DNA of 64,000 bases from Parahaliea maris (GTDB lineage Bacteria > Pseudomonadota > Gammaproteobacteria > Pseudomonadales > Halieaceae). The translations under genes and the position numbers were made by a program. The stretch spans positions 744,001-808,000 of the forward strand of contig NZ_VRZA01000002.1 of NCBI RefSeq assembly GCF_008064665.1, read 5' to 3'. Numbering within the stretch: the first letter of the stretch is position 1; every line of letters starts with the position of its first letter. The notes under the pieces were generated by a model. That model made no database searches. It had not been told where the DNA came from and worked only from the letters and a program-made list of their open reading frames with translations. Shown in pieces: positions 1 through 7,111 of this stretch.

Positions 1-491
1 AAAACCCGCTACTCCCGGCAGAGCTGCACCAGCGGGTGGCAGCCCTCGGCCTGTGTGGGTTGATTGCCGGTGTAAACGGGCTTGGCTGGCAGCGTCGCCT
101 GATGCTGTTGAGTCCGGGTATGCAGACCGGCGAACCGCCGGAAATGATAGTGTGCATGGCACGCAAATACGGTTGGTCGCCGGCAGCCGCGGCGTCTGCT
201 CCGCGTGTGCTGGAGGAGATTTGCGGCCACCTGGATGCGGTGCTGGCACGCTCGGAAGCGCAGGGTGGGGGGTACTTCCTGGGAGAGGACTTCTCGGCAG
301 TGGATATCTACTGGGCCACCTTCGCGGGTATGTTTGCGCCACTACCCGCGGAAGTTAACCCGATGCCGGACTACGTCCGCGCCGGCTATGCCTCGGGAGG
401 GGAGTGGTTGCAGGCCCTGCTGACTCCGCGCTTGCTGGACCACCGGGACCGCATCTACCAGCGCCATCTGGCGTTGCCGCTGAATTTCTAG
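1..491 (+). CDS. Glutathione S-transferase-like protein, C-terminal part (5' truncated)
   Basis: The reading frame is open to the window edge, with in-frame codons from base 3, and ends at TAG 489-491; the start lies upstream of the window. About 162 residues are visible. They look like the alpha-helical C-terminal domain of the GST superfamily. The stretch GYFLGEDFSAVDIYWATFAG resembles the GST N-capping motif in which a Ser/Thr-x-x-Asp follows a 'fl-G..ft-AD' segment. The thioredoxin-fold N-terminal half that binds glutathione is missing here, so substrate and activity cannot be judged. A GTG at 36 is in frame but the coding signal continues upstream of it, so I do not use it as the start. 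Confidence 0.7.
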   Translation, partial: NPLLPAELHQRVAALGLCGLIAGVNGLGWQRRLMLLSPGMQTGEPPEMIVCMARKYGWSPAAAASAPRVLEEICGHLDAVLARSEAQGGGYFLGEDFSAVDIYWATFAGMFAPLPAEVNPMPDYVRAGYASGGEWLQALLTPRLLDHRDRIYQRHLALPLNF

Positions 492-588
492 CGGCTAACG
501 TTCGCGGCGATGGTTCCCGACTGGATTCCCGATCCCGGTTCGCGGCCCGGCGATAACAGCTGTTGGACCACAGAGACGGGGCTGCATT

Positions 589-1227
589 TCAGTTGGCGTG
601 GCACAATTCCTTGATCACCGGCCCCAGGCGCACCCAGTCGATGGGTTTTTTCAGGTGGGCCATGCCGCCCGCTTTATCCACGACATCTGCGCCCACGTCG
701 GTTGTATCATCGGAAATGGTAATGACAGGCACCTTGCGGCGACGCCCCTGGTAGCCCTCGAAGGCGGCGATCTTCCTGAGCAGTTCCAGGCCATCCTGCC
801 CGGGTAACTCAATGTCCGTGATCACCAGATTGACCCTGTTTTCACGATAGGCCTGCCAGGCCTCCTCGGTCGAGTGGGTGTCGATCACGTTCACGCCCAA
901 TCGATTGACTGCCTCGCGGGCCTGCAGTCCCTGCATGCGGTCGTCGTCACAGATCAGCAGCGTACGCGGTGACTCGTGCCAACTGCCCTCGTCATCGAAG
1001 GCCTCCAGAACAGGGGGGCAGGGGTGCTCGGGAATGCGCGGGCCAAACCGGACCAGTACGCCTCGCGGTGAATTCTCGACACCGAGGGTTTCGATATCGA
1101 GCTTGCTTGCGACCCCTACCGCCAACTCGTTGAGCGTTGCGAGAAGCGTTTGCGTAAGTGTCTCGTGGTTTTCCACCCCCACATTGCTGCAGAGTTCCAG
1201 TAGCTGAGAAACATCCAGTTTTTTCAT
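589..1227 (-). CDS. Orphan response-regulator receiver protein without output domain
   Basis: A 212-residue protein. Residues about 88-212 form a CheY-like receiver: acidic pair D94/D95 in LLICDDD, phospho-acceptor D138 in ITDIELPG, S172 at the Thr/Ser switch position and K194 followed by proline. Residues 1-85 form a separate N-terminal segment of unrecognised family; no DNA-binding or enzymatic output domain follows the receiver. It probably works by phosphorylation-dependent protein contact, like other stand-alone receivers. I chose ATG 1227 (protein begins MKKLDV) because AAAGG sits just before it; an in-frame GTG at 1242 preceded by AGAGG is an alternative giving five more residues. No histidine kinase gene is nearby, so its partner is unknown. 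Confidence 0.75.
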   Translation of the reverse strand: MKKLDVSQLLELCSNVGVENHETLTQTLLATLNELAVGVASKLDIETLGVENSPRGVLVRFGPRIPEHPCPPVLEAFDDEGSWHESPRTLLICDDDRMQGLQAREAVNRLGVNVIDTHSTEEAWQAYRENRVNLVITDIELPGQDGLELLRKIAAFEGYQGRRRKVPVITISDDTTDVGADVVDKAGGMAHLKKPIDWVRLGPVIKELCHAN

Positions 1228-1242
1228 CGCCTTTACGTACAC

Positions 1243-1716
1243 CTCTACTCATGGAAACTTCTGATAACTAGCGTATCGCCATACTTCACGTTCCGGTGTG
1301 AAGTGAGATACAGCCAAATGAGTGTAGTTACGATGATGATAATGACAACCCGGATTGGTGGTTCCCGACTGCAGCTGTTTATTCATTACGTTCGGAATAA
1401 ATACAGGCAACCATATGCGTCAATAGATTCCAACTGTTGGCGGGCACGTGGTGCGATTTTCTTCAGGGCGTTTGAGTAAGTACGTTCGGGCATTCGACGC
1501 AAATGTTGTAGCGGTATTGGTGGCGTGCCAGCCCTTACGTGGTATAGAAAATTCCACCTGTCAGGGGAAATCGCGGTACAGGGCTGGGTTCCTTCTTTGC
1601 GACGCATATACTCAAGTCCTGCGCTTCGAAAGTGATACGGCAGGTTGGGAACGGGCGATATCCATCCGTTTCCGGCCCGCAAACAAAAACCAGATAACAA
1701 AACGCGGGAGAACAGC
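1243..1716. other. Long intergenic region with one small hairpin
   Basis: About 470 bases separate the divergent receiver gene and the NTF2-fold gene. I see a 7-bp inverted repeat at 1283-1304 (ACTTCAC/GTGAAGT, 8-base loop) close to the receiver gene's start, possibly an operator or transcript leader hairpin. Two overlapping open frames (1386-1718 minus, 1448-1723 plus) have no recognisable domains and biased composition, so I do not call them genes. Base composition is more AT-rich than the flanks, as expected for promoters. Confidence 0.4.
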
Positions 1717-2166
1717 ATGCTAAGCCAACAGGAAATGTCCGACCGGTGGGAGATCCAGGATCTCGTCTTCCACTATGCGCACCTGATCGACAGCAAGGCC
1801 TTCGATAGTCTGCGGGATGTGTTTACTGCGGATGCCCATATAGACTACAGCGCCTTTGGCGGCAATGTCGGTGATCTCGAGAGCACCATCGCCTATCTCA
1901 AGGACGCCGTGTCCAGTGGCATCTTCCCCAACACCCAGCACCTCAACGCCAATGTTCAGGTCAGTGTCGACGGCGACACGGGTACGGGCCGAGTGATGTG
2001 CTTCAACCCCATGGAGATGACCCAGCCGGATGGTGGCACCGACGTGTTCATGTTGGGCCTGTGGTACGTCGACGAGTACCGGCGCACCGAATCAGGTTGG
2101 CGTATCAGCCGGCGGGAAGAAGAGAAGAGCTGGATTTTCAATGTCCCCGAGTTCATGGGTCTCTAG
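1717..2166 (+). CDS. SnoaL/NTF2-like domain protein
   Basis: A 149-residue protein with the cone-shaped NTF2-like fold signature. Near the N-terminus, EIQDLVFHYAHLIDSKAFD is the typical first helix of SnoaL_4-type proteins, followed by 'DVFTADAHIDY' and a C-terminal WRISRREEE sheet strand. Relatives include small ketosteroid-isomerase-like proteins and subunits associated with ring-hydroxylating oxygenases; the substrate cannot be inferred. ATG 1717 is chosen because GGAG lies seven bases upstream; an in-frame ATG at 1645 would add 24 low-complexity residues without homology character. The convergent neighbour is an acyl-CoA synthetase, with a strong hairpin between them. Aromatic or steroid degradation would fit both genes but is conjecture. 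Confidence 0.75.
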   Translation: MLSQQEMSDRWEIQDLVFHYAHLIDSKAFDSLRDVFTADAHIDYSAFGGNVGDLESTIAYLKDAVSSGIFPNTQHLNANVQVSVDGDTGTGRVMCFNPMEMTQPDGGTDVFMLGLWYVDEYRRTESGWRISRREEEKSWIFNVPEFMGL

Positions 2167-2180
2167 GGGGAGGGTATAAA

Positions 2181-2202
2181 CCCCGGCGTGCAAACGCCGG
2201 GG
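2181..2202. terminator. Hairpin between convergent genes
   Basis: A 9-bp GC-rich stem, CCCCGGCGT (2181-2189) and ACGCCGGGG (2194-2202), with a four-base loop lies between two converging stop codons. There is no long U-tract on the plus side and only three Ts on the minus side. It may act as a weak bidirectional terminator or 3'-end stabiliser. Confidence 0.5.
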
Positions 2203-2221
2203 CAGGGTGGGTCATGGCAGG

Positions 2222-3943
2222 CTACTGCAGGCCCGCCAGGTAGTGGTCCCGCACAGCCTTCTTCAATACCTTGCCAGTCGCATTCTTGGGCAGTTCGGTA
2301 CCGCTGATCAGGATATGCGCCGGCACTTTGAATGCCGCCAGGTGCTGCCCAAGGTATTCGCGCAGGTCCTCTTCGCTGGTCTGTTCCCGATCCAGCCAGA
2401 CACTGGCGACAACCTCTTCACCCCAGTGATCGTGGGGAACGCCGAACACGGTGGCCTCATGCACGGCGGGGTGGGCCAGTAGCACACCTTCCACCTCGAC
2501 GGGGTAGATGTTCTCACCGCCACGGATCACCATATCCTTGATGCGATCCACCACGTAGAGGAAATTCTGCTCGTCGACGTAGCCGACATCGCCGGTAGCA
2601 ACCCAGCCATCCTTGAACGTGGCAGCGCTCGCCTCCGGCAGGTTCCAGTACTGCTGCACGTTGGTCGGGCTGCGCAGGTAGAGCTCGCCCTTTTCCCCGG
2701 GAGGCAGGGTTTGCCCCTGCTCGTCGACGGTACGTATCTCCACGATGGGCGAGGGATTGCCGGCGGCGTTCGGGCGTAAGCGGAAGGCTTTTCCGGTGCA
2801 GCTGGAGCCGGTGGCATTGGTCTCGGTCATGCCGTAGCCGGTACCCGGGTAAGCGTCCGGGAGCTTGTCGTAGATCAATTGCGAGAGGTGGGGAGGGCAG
2901 GCCGTGCCGCCTGCCCCAAGGGCGAACAGGCTGCTGGTATCGGCGCTTTCAAAGCCTGGATGTTCCAGCAGGGCGAGGGTCATGGCAGGAACGCCGGTAA
3001 ATACCGTGATGCGCTCGCGCTCGATAATCTCCAGGGCCCTGGCCGGGTCCCACTTGTACATGATGCTGGTTTTACGGCCTCCGCGCAGATTGAGCAGAAA
3101 CACGGAATAGCAGCCGGACACGTGGAACAGGGGTACCGCGAGCAGGGTTGCAGGCTCGAACCCGGAAGCCAGCATTTTTTCCACGGTGGGCATGTTGGCC
3201 ATGGCAGACTGGGCCGCGTGGAACTCGAAGTTGTGCAGGGCCTGGGCGACAGCGAAGTGGGTGGAAGCGGCACCCTTTGGCTTGCCGGTGGTGCCCGAGG
3301 TGTACATGATGATGGCAAGATCACCCGGGGCGATCTCCACCTCAGGCATTTTGGCCGGCGCCTGCTGGCTGAGGGACCAGGGTTCCACCCATTCGCTTGC
3401 GTCCGGGCCTGCTTCGTCTTCGGTGCCGCGGACGAGGATGGCTTTGCAGCCGAGTTCCGGCAGGGCCTCCCGCAGGTAGCCCAGGCGCTGGCTATCGCAA
3501 ATGGCCACGCGGGCGCCCGAATCCGCGACGCCGTAGGAGAGTTCCTCGGTGCGGCCCCAGCTGTTCAGCGGCACGACAATAGCGCCAATGGATACCGCGG
3601 CGACGAAACTCATCATCCACTCAGGGTAATTGCGCATGGCCAGGGCGATACGTTCGCCCCGTTTCACCTGGTGATGGTGCACCAGGTGATGGGCGAGGCG
3701 GTCGGCGCTCTGGAAGAAGTCGTCGAAGGTCAAGCGCTCGCCTTCGTAGGTGACGCAGATTTTGTCGCCGTGGCTGCGACCGGCATCGATCGCGTCCCGG
3801 AGGGTGGCCGGTGCCTGTTTGTAACTCCGCAATTCGATCCCGTTGATGGTGCGCTGTTCCAGTTCCCAGGGGGCGCCGGGGCTGGTGAGTTGCTCGCGCG
3901 CTGTGTTCATGGCGCTCACCAGTTCCGCTACTTCTGTGCTCAT
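2222..3943 (-). CDS. Acyl-CoA synthetase (AMP-forming, ANL superfamily)
   Basis: A 573-residue adenylate-forming enzyme that would activate a carboxylic acid with ATP and CoA. Visible motifs are the P-loop-like MYTSGTTGKPKG (residues about 213-224), the aromatic/A5 motif GYGMTETN, hinge region YVVDRIKDMVIRGGENIYPVEVE, and the C-terminal catalytic lysine in LPKNATGKVLKK. Length is normal for the family. ATG 3943 is preceded by AGGAG at good spacing; an upstream ATG at 3970 is less likely. Substrate chain length cannot be read from the sequence. It is transcribed convergently towards the NTF2-like gene and divergently from yajC. Medium- or long-chain fatty acid or aromatic acid activation is the likely role. 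Confidence 0.88.
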   Translation of the reverse strand: MSTEVAELVSAMNTAREQLTSPGAPWELEQRTINGIELRSYKQAPATLRDAIDAGRSHGDKICVTYEGERLTFDDFFQSADRLAHHLVHHHQVKRGERIALAMRNYPEWMMSFVAAVSIGAIVVPLNSWGRTEELSYGVADSGARVAICDSQRLGYLREALPELGCKAILVRGTEDEAGPDASEWVEPWSLSQQAPAKMPEVEIAPGDLAIIMYTSGTTGKPKGAASTHFAVAQALHNFEFHAAQSAMANMPTVEKMLASGFEPATLLAVPLFHVSGCYSVFLLNLRGGRKTSIMYKWDPARALEIIERERITVFTGVPAMTLALLEHPGFESADTSSLFALGAGGTACPPHLSQLIYDKLPDAYPGTGYGMTETNATGSSCTGKAFRLRPNAAGNPSPIVEIRTVDEQGQTLPPGEKGELYLRSPTNVQQYWNLPEASAATFKDGWVATGDVGYVDEQNFLYVVDRIKDMVIRGGENIYPVEVEGVLLAHPAVHEATVFGVPHDHWGEEVVASVWLDREQTSEEDLREYLGQHLAAFKVPAHILISGTELPKNATGKVLKKAVRDHYLAGLQ

Positions 3944-4267
3944 CTTTACTCCTGTTGCGGTAGGGCGCACTACCGTGGGTCTGTGCCGTCCGGCGGGGCA
4001 GGGCGTGCGCCTGTTATCAACCCGGCATCATACAAGTGCACCACGTCCCCTGCACCGGATAAAGGGCGGATTTGGCGGTGCTGTCGGGCTATTTGTACCG
4101 CGGGGGGCAAAGCGGCCTGTTTTGTCAATCAGCTGGCAGTCATTGCGGGAGCTCGGCGGGACGGGAAAGGGCAATTGCGGGACCCCGAGCAAACGGGTAC
4201 ATTACCGCGCTCTATTGCCTGCCTCACACCCTGAACGGAGGGGCAGCGAACTGTAAGGAAACCTGTT
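3944..4267. other. Divergent intergenic region, acyl-CoA synthetase / yajC
   Basis: About 320 bases should contain promoters for both flanking genes. A 6-bp inverted repeat (CGGTAG 3958-3963, CTACCG 3970-3975) lies 15 bases upstream of the acyl-CoA synthetase start and could be an operator. I see no small gene or convincing sigma70 box. The frames that cross this region are shadows of the synthetase gene. Confidence 0.35.
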
Positions 4268-4606
4268 ATGAGCTTGTTTATTGCCAGCGCCCACGCCCAA
4301 TCCGGCGCGGCTCCCGCCCCTGCCGGGGGCGAAATGTTCCAGATCGTGTTCCTGATCGGACTGTTCGCACTGTTCTACTTCATCGCCATCCGCCCCCAGC
4401 GCAAGCGCCAGAAGGAACATGCCGCGATGGTCTCGGCCCTGTCCAAGGGCGATGAAGTCGTCACTTCATCGGGCATCCTCGGCCGTATCTCCGCGCTGGA
4501 CGACAACTACATCGTGCTCACCGTTGCCGACAAGGTCGACATGAAGTTCCAGCGTGTCCACGTCCACGCGGTGTTGCCCAAGGGCACCCTGAAATCCATT
4601 GGTTGA
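4268..4606 (+). CDS. yajC: YajC, SecDF-associated preprotein translocase subunit
   Basis: A 112-residue inner-membrane protein. A short periplasmic N-terminus is followed by one transmembrane helix (about residues 26-44, IVFLIGLFALFYFIAIRP), the hallmark RPQRKRQKEH motif and a small cytoplasmic domain with GDEVVTSSGILGRI. YajC joins SecD and SecF as an accessory to SecYEG. The start has a clear AAGGAAA site 6-8 bases upstream. In most gammaproteobacteria yajC lies in queA-tgt-yajC-secD-secF; here none of those genes is adjacent. It may be a relocated single copy or an additional one. Identification is firm; context is unusual. Confidence 0.93.
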   Translation: MSLFIASAHAQSGAAPAPAGGEMFQIVFLIGLFALFYFIAIRPQRKRQKEHAAMVSALSKGDEVVTSSGILGRISALDDNYIVLTVADKVDMKFQRVHVHAVLPKGTLKSIG

Positions 4607-4670
4607 GTGTGCTGGTAGCAGCGTGAGCGTACACCGGTGAGTGCGACCAGCCTCGGGCATCGGTGAAGCG

Positions 4671-5660
4671 ATGACCCTGACTTACCCGAGACGGGTCCAG
4701 CTGGCACAAACGCCTACGCCGCTGCAATTCCTGTCGCGGGCGAGCGCGGCCTGGGGTGGAGAACACCGCCTCTGGGTGAAGCGCGATGACCTCACCGGCT
4801 CGGTCCTCAGTGGCAACAAGGTACGCAAGCTCGAATTCATCCTCGCCCACGCCCAGGACGAGGGTTATGACACCCTGGTGACCTGTGGCGGCCTGCAGAG
4901 CAATCACTGTCGCGCCACCGCCTTTGTCGGGGCCCAGGCGGGCCTGAATGTGCACCTGATCCTGCGCGGCGAAGCCCCGGAGGAAGCCGACGGTAACTAC
5001 TTTCTCGACCTGCTGGCTGGTGCCAGGGTGGATATCCATCCCCCCAGGCGCTACTTCCGGGAATTGCCGGATCTGTTTGCCAGGGTGCAGGCCGACTACG
5101 CGGACGGCGGACACCGGGCGCTCGCCATACCCACTGGCGGCAGCGACGGCATCGGCGCCTGGGGTTATATTGCGGGCGCCGAGGAACTGGGCGCTGACCT
5201 GGCTGCCGCGGGTATCGACACCGCCCACGTGGTGTGCGCCTCCGGCTCCGGTGGCACCCAGGCCGGCCTGACCCTGGGGGCCGTTCTGCATCAACTTCCC
5301 ATGACTGTTTGGGGTGTGAACGTCTGCGATGACGAGCAGTATTTCATCGACAAGGTGCACGAGGACGTCAGCGACTGGCAGCAGCGTGACCCGGCCCTGC
5401 CCGTCGTCGAGGTCGAACCCCGTGTGCTCGACGGCTACGTCGGTAGTGGCTATGGAAAGGCGGGCCCGGAGATCTTCGACCTGATCCGCGAGCTTGCCCG
5501 GATGGAAGGGTTGGTGCTGGATCCGGTCTACACCGGCAAGGCCTTCTACGGGATGTTGCGTGAAATCGAGGCGGGCCGTTTTGCCGGCTGCCGGGATATC
5601 GTGTTCGTCCACACCGGCGGCATCTTCGGCCTTATGGCCCAGCGCCAGGGTTGTTGTTAA
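4671..5660 (+). CDS. PLP-dependent D-cysteine desulfhydrase / ACC-deaminase family enzyme
   Basis: A 329-residue fold-type II PLP enzyme. The lysine that should bind PLP is K50 in SGNKVRKLEF. Other family motifs are TCGGLQSNHCRATA, the phosphate-binding ASGSGGTQAG, and the C-terminal HTGGIFGL. This set is typical of DcyD, which converts D-cysteine to pyruvate, H2S and ammonia, and of 1-aminocyclopropane-1-carboxylate deaminase; D-cysteine desulfhydrase is more common in gammaproteobacteria. ATG 4671 gives an N-terminus matching family length; an in-frame ATG at 4641 lacks a ribosome site. The gene precedes an amino-acid symporter, which suggests a catabolic pair for a D-amino acid or alanine-like substrate (inference). 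Confidence 0.82.
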   Translation: MTLTYPRRVQLAQTPTPLQFLSRASAAWGGEHRLWVKRDDLTGSVLSGNKVRKLEFILAHAQDEGYDTLVTCGGLQSNHCRATAFVGAQAGLNVHLILRGEAPEEADGNYFLDLLAGARVDIHPPRRYFRELPDLFARVQADYADGGHRALAIPTGGSDGIGAWGYIAGAEELGADLAAAGIDTAHVVCASGSGGTQAGLTLGAVLHQLPMTVWGVNVCDDEQYFIDKVHEDVSDWQQRDPALPVVEVEPRVLDGYVGSGYGKAGPEIFDLIRELARMEGLVLDPVYTGKAFYGMLREIEAGRFAGCRDIVFVHTGGIFGLMAQRQGCC

Positions 5661-5731
5661 GCAGGCGCTTCCCCCTCCTGCCGCCCGCGGCACTCTGTTA
5701 GACTTTCCCCATTAGAAATCAGGGGGACCTT

Positions 5732-7063
5732 ATGACCGAAATCATTCAGGCCGTGAACGCGTTTGCGTGGGGGCCGGTCATGCTCGTGCTGTTGCTGGGC
5801 ACGGGTATTTTTCTCAGCGCGGGTTTGCGCTTTGCCACGGTGCGCAAGATACCGGTCGCCGTCGGGCTGTTGCTCGGCGGGCGCAAGGGCACGGGCGACG
5901 GCGATATCTCCCCCTTTGCCGCCCTCATGACCTCCCTTTCCGCCACCATCGGTACCGGCAACATTGCCGGCGTGGCCACCGCCATCGCCCTCGGTGGCCC
6001 CGGTGCGCTACTGTGGATGTGGATTACCGCCCTGGTGGGCATGGCCACCAAGTATGCCGAAGCCGTCTGCGCGGTGAAGTTCCGGGAAACGGATTCCGAT
6101 GGCAACTACAGTGGCGGCCCCATGTACTACATCCGCAACGGTCTCCACCGTCGCTGGCACTGGCTTGGCTATGCCTTTGCCATTTTTGGCAGCCTGGCCG
6201 GTTTCGGTATCGCCAACACGGTGCAGTCGAATTCCGTATCCCAGGTGCTGAGCGATTCCTTCGCGGTACCTCCCCTGGCCACCGGGCTGGTGCTCATGGC
6301 CCTGGTCGGTGCGGTGGTACTGGGGGGGATTCGCCGGATATCCACCGTGGCCAGCTGGCTGGTGCCTTTTATGGCGCTTAGCTACATCATCATGAGCCTG
6401 GTGGTCCTGGTCACGCACATCGACCACATTCCCCACGCCGTTGGCGTCATTGTCGACAGCGCCTTCAACGGCAGCGCGGCGGCCGGCGGGTTCGCCGGGG
6501 CCACAGTGATGGCGGCACTGCGTTTCGGGGTGGCCCGGGGTATCTTCTCCAACGAGGCGGGCCTGGGCAGCGCGCCCATCGCCCACGCCGCGGCGCGAAC
6601 CAACGAGCCGGTAGAGCAGGGCATGATCGCCATGCTGGGAACGTTTATCGACACCCTGATCGTGTGCACCATGACCGGCCTGGTCATCGTGATCATGGAG
6701 GTGCTGCCCAGCGGCGAAAGCGGCGCGGTGCTGACGTCCATGGCCTTCGAGGAGGCGTTCCCGGGAGGCGCCTATATTGTCACGATCGGGCTGTGCCTGT
6801 TTGCGTTTACCACCATGATTGGCTGGTCGTTCTACGGCGAGCGCTGTGTGGTCTATCTTTTTGGAACCCGCGGAATCCTGCCGTTCCGGCTGGCGTGGGT
6901 GGTAGCGATTCCGGTGGGGACCATTATCCAGCTGGACCTCGTATGGCTGATTGCCGATACGCTGAACGCCTTCATGGCGATCCCCAACCTGGTAGCGCTG
7001 CTGTTACTGTCGCCGCTGGTGTTCCGGCTCAGCAAGGAATACTTCAGCCGCGAACACAAATGA
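5732..7063 (+). CDS. Sodium:alanine/glycine symporter (AGCS family)
   Basis: A 443-residue polytopic inner-membrane carrier with about 10-11 hydrophobic segments. AGCS signatures include the N-terminal GTGIFLSAGLRF, FAALMTSLSATIGTGNIAGVATAI in the first third, GGPMYYIRNGL, and GVARGIFSNEAGLGSAPIAHAAA near the middle. Members import alanine, glycine or D-alanine with Na+. Length is normal. A GGGGGACC purine-rich stretch 6-12 bases upstream supports ATG 5732. The 70-base gap to the PLP enzyme is compatible with co-transcription. Confidence 0.92.
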   Translation: MTEIIQAVNAFAWGPVMLVLLLGTGIFLSAGLRFATVRKIPVAVGLLLGGRKGTGDGDISPFAALMTSLSATIGTGNIAGVATAIALGGPGALLWMWITALVGMATKYAEAVCAVKFRETDSDGNYSGGPMYYIRNGLHRRWHWLGYAFAIFGSLAGFGIANTVQSNSVSQVLSDSFAVPPLATGLVLMALVGAVVLGGIRRISTVASWLVPFMALSYIIMSLVVLVTHIDHIPHAVGVIVDSAFNGSAAAGGFAGATVMAALRFGVARGIFSNEAGLGSAPIAHAAARTNEPVEQGMIAMLGTFIDTLIVCTMTGLVIVIMEVLPSGESGAVLTSMAFEEAFPGGAYIVTIGLCLFAFTTMIGWSFYGERCVVYLFGTRGILPFRLAWVVAIPVGTIIQLDLVWLIADTLNAFMAIPNLVALLLLSPLVFRLSKEYFSREHK

Positions 7064-7111
7064 GCACAGCGTGCTAGCATTCCCCTAACGCAAACGCCAT
7101 GGAGGGCAGGG

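Noticed and set aside
1386-1723. Two overlapping opposite-strand frames in the intergenic region
   Set aside because: No family resemblance, no ribosome site, and each overlaps the NTF2-like gene's start region.
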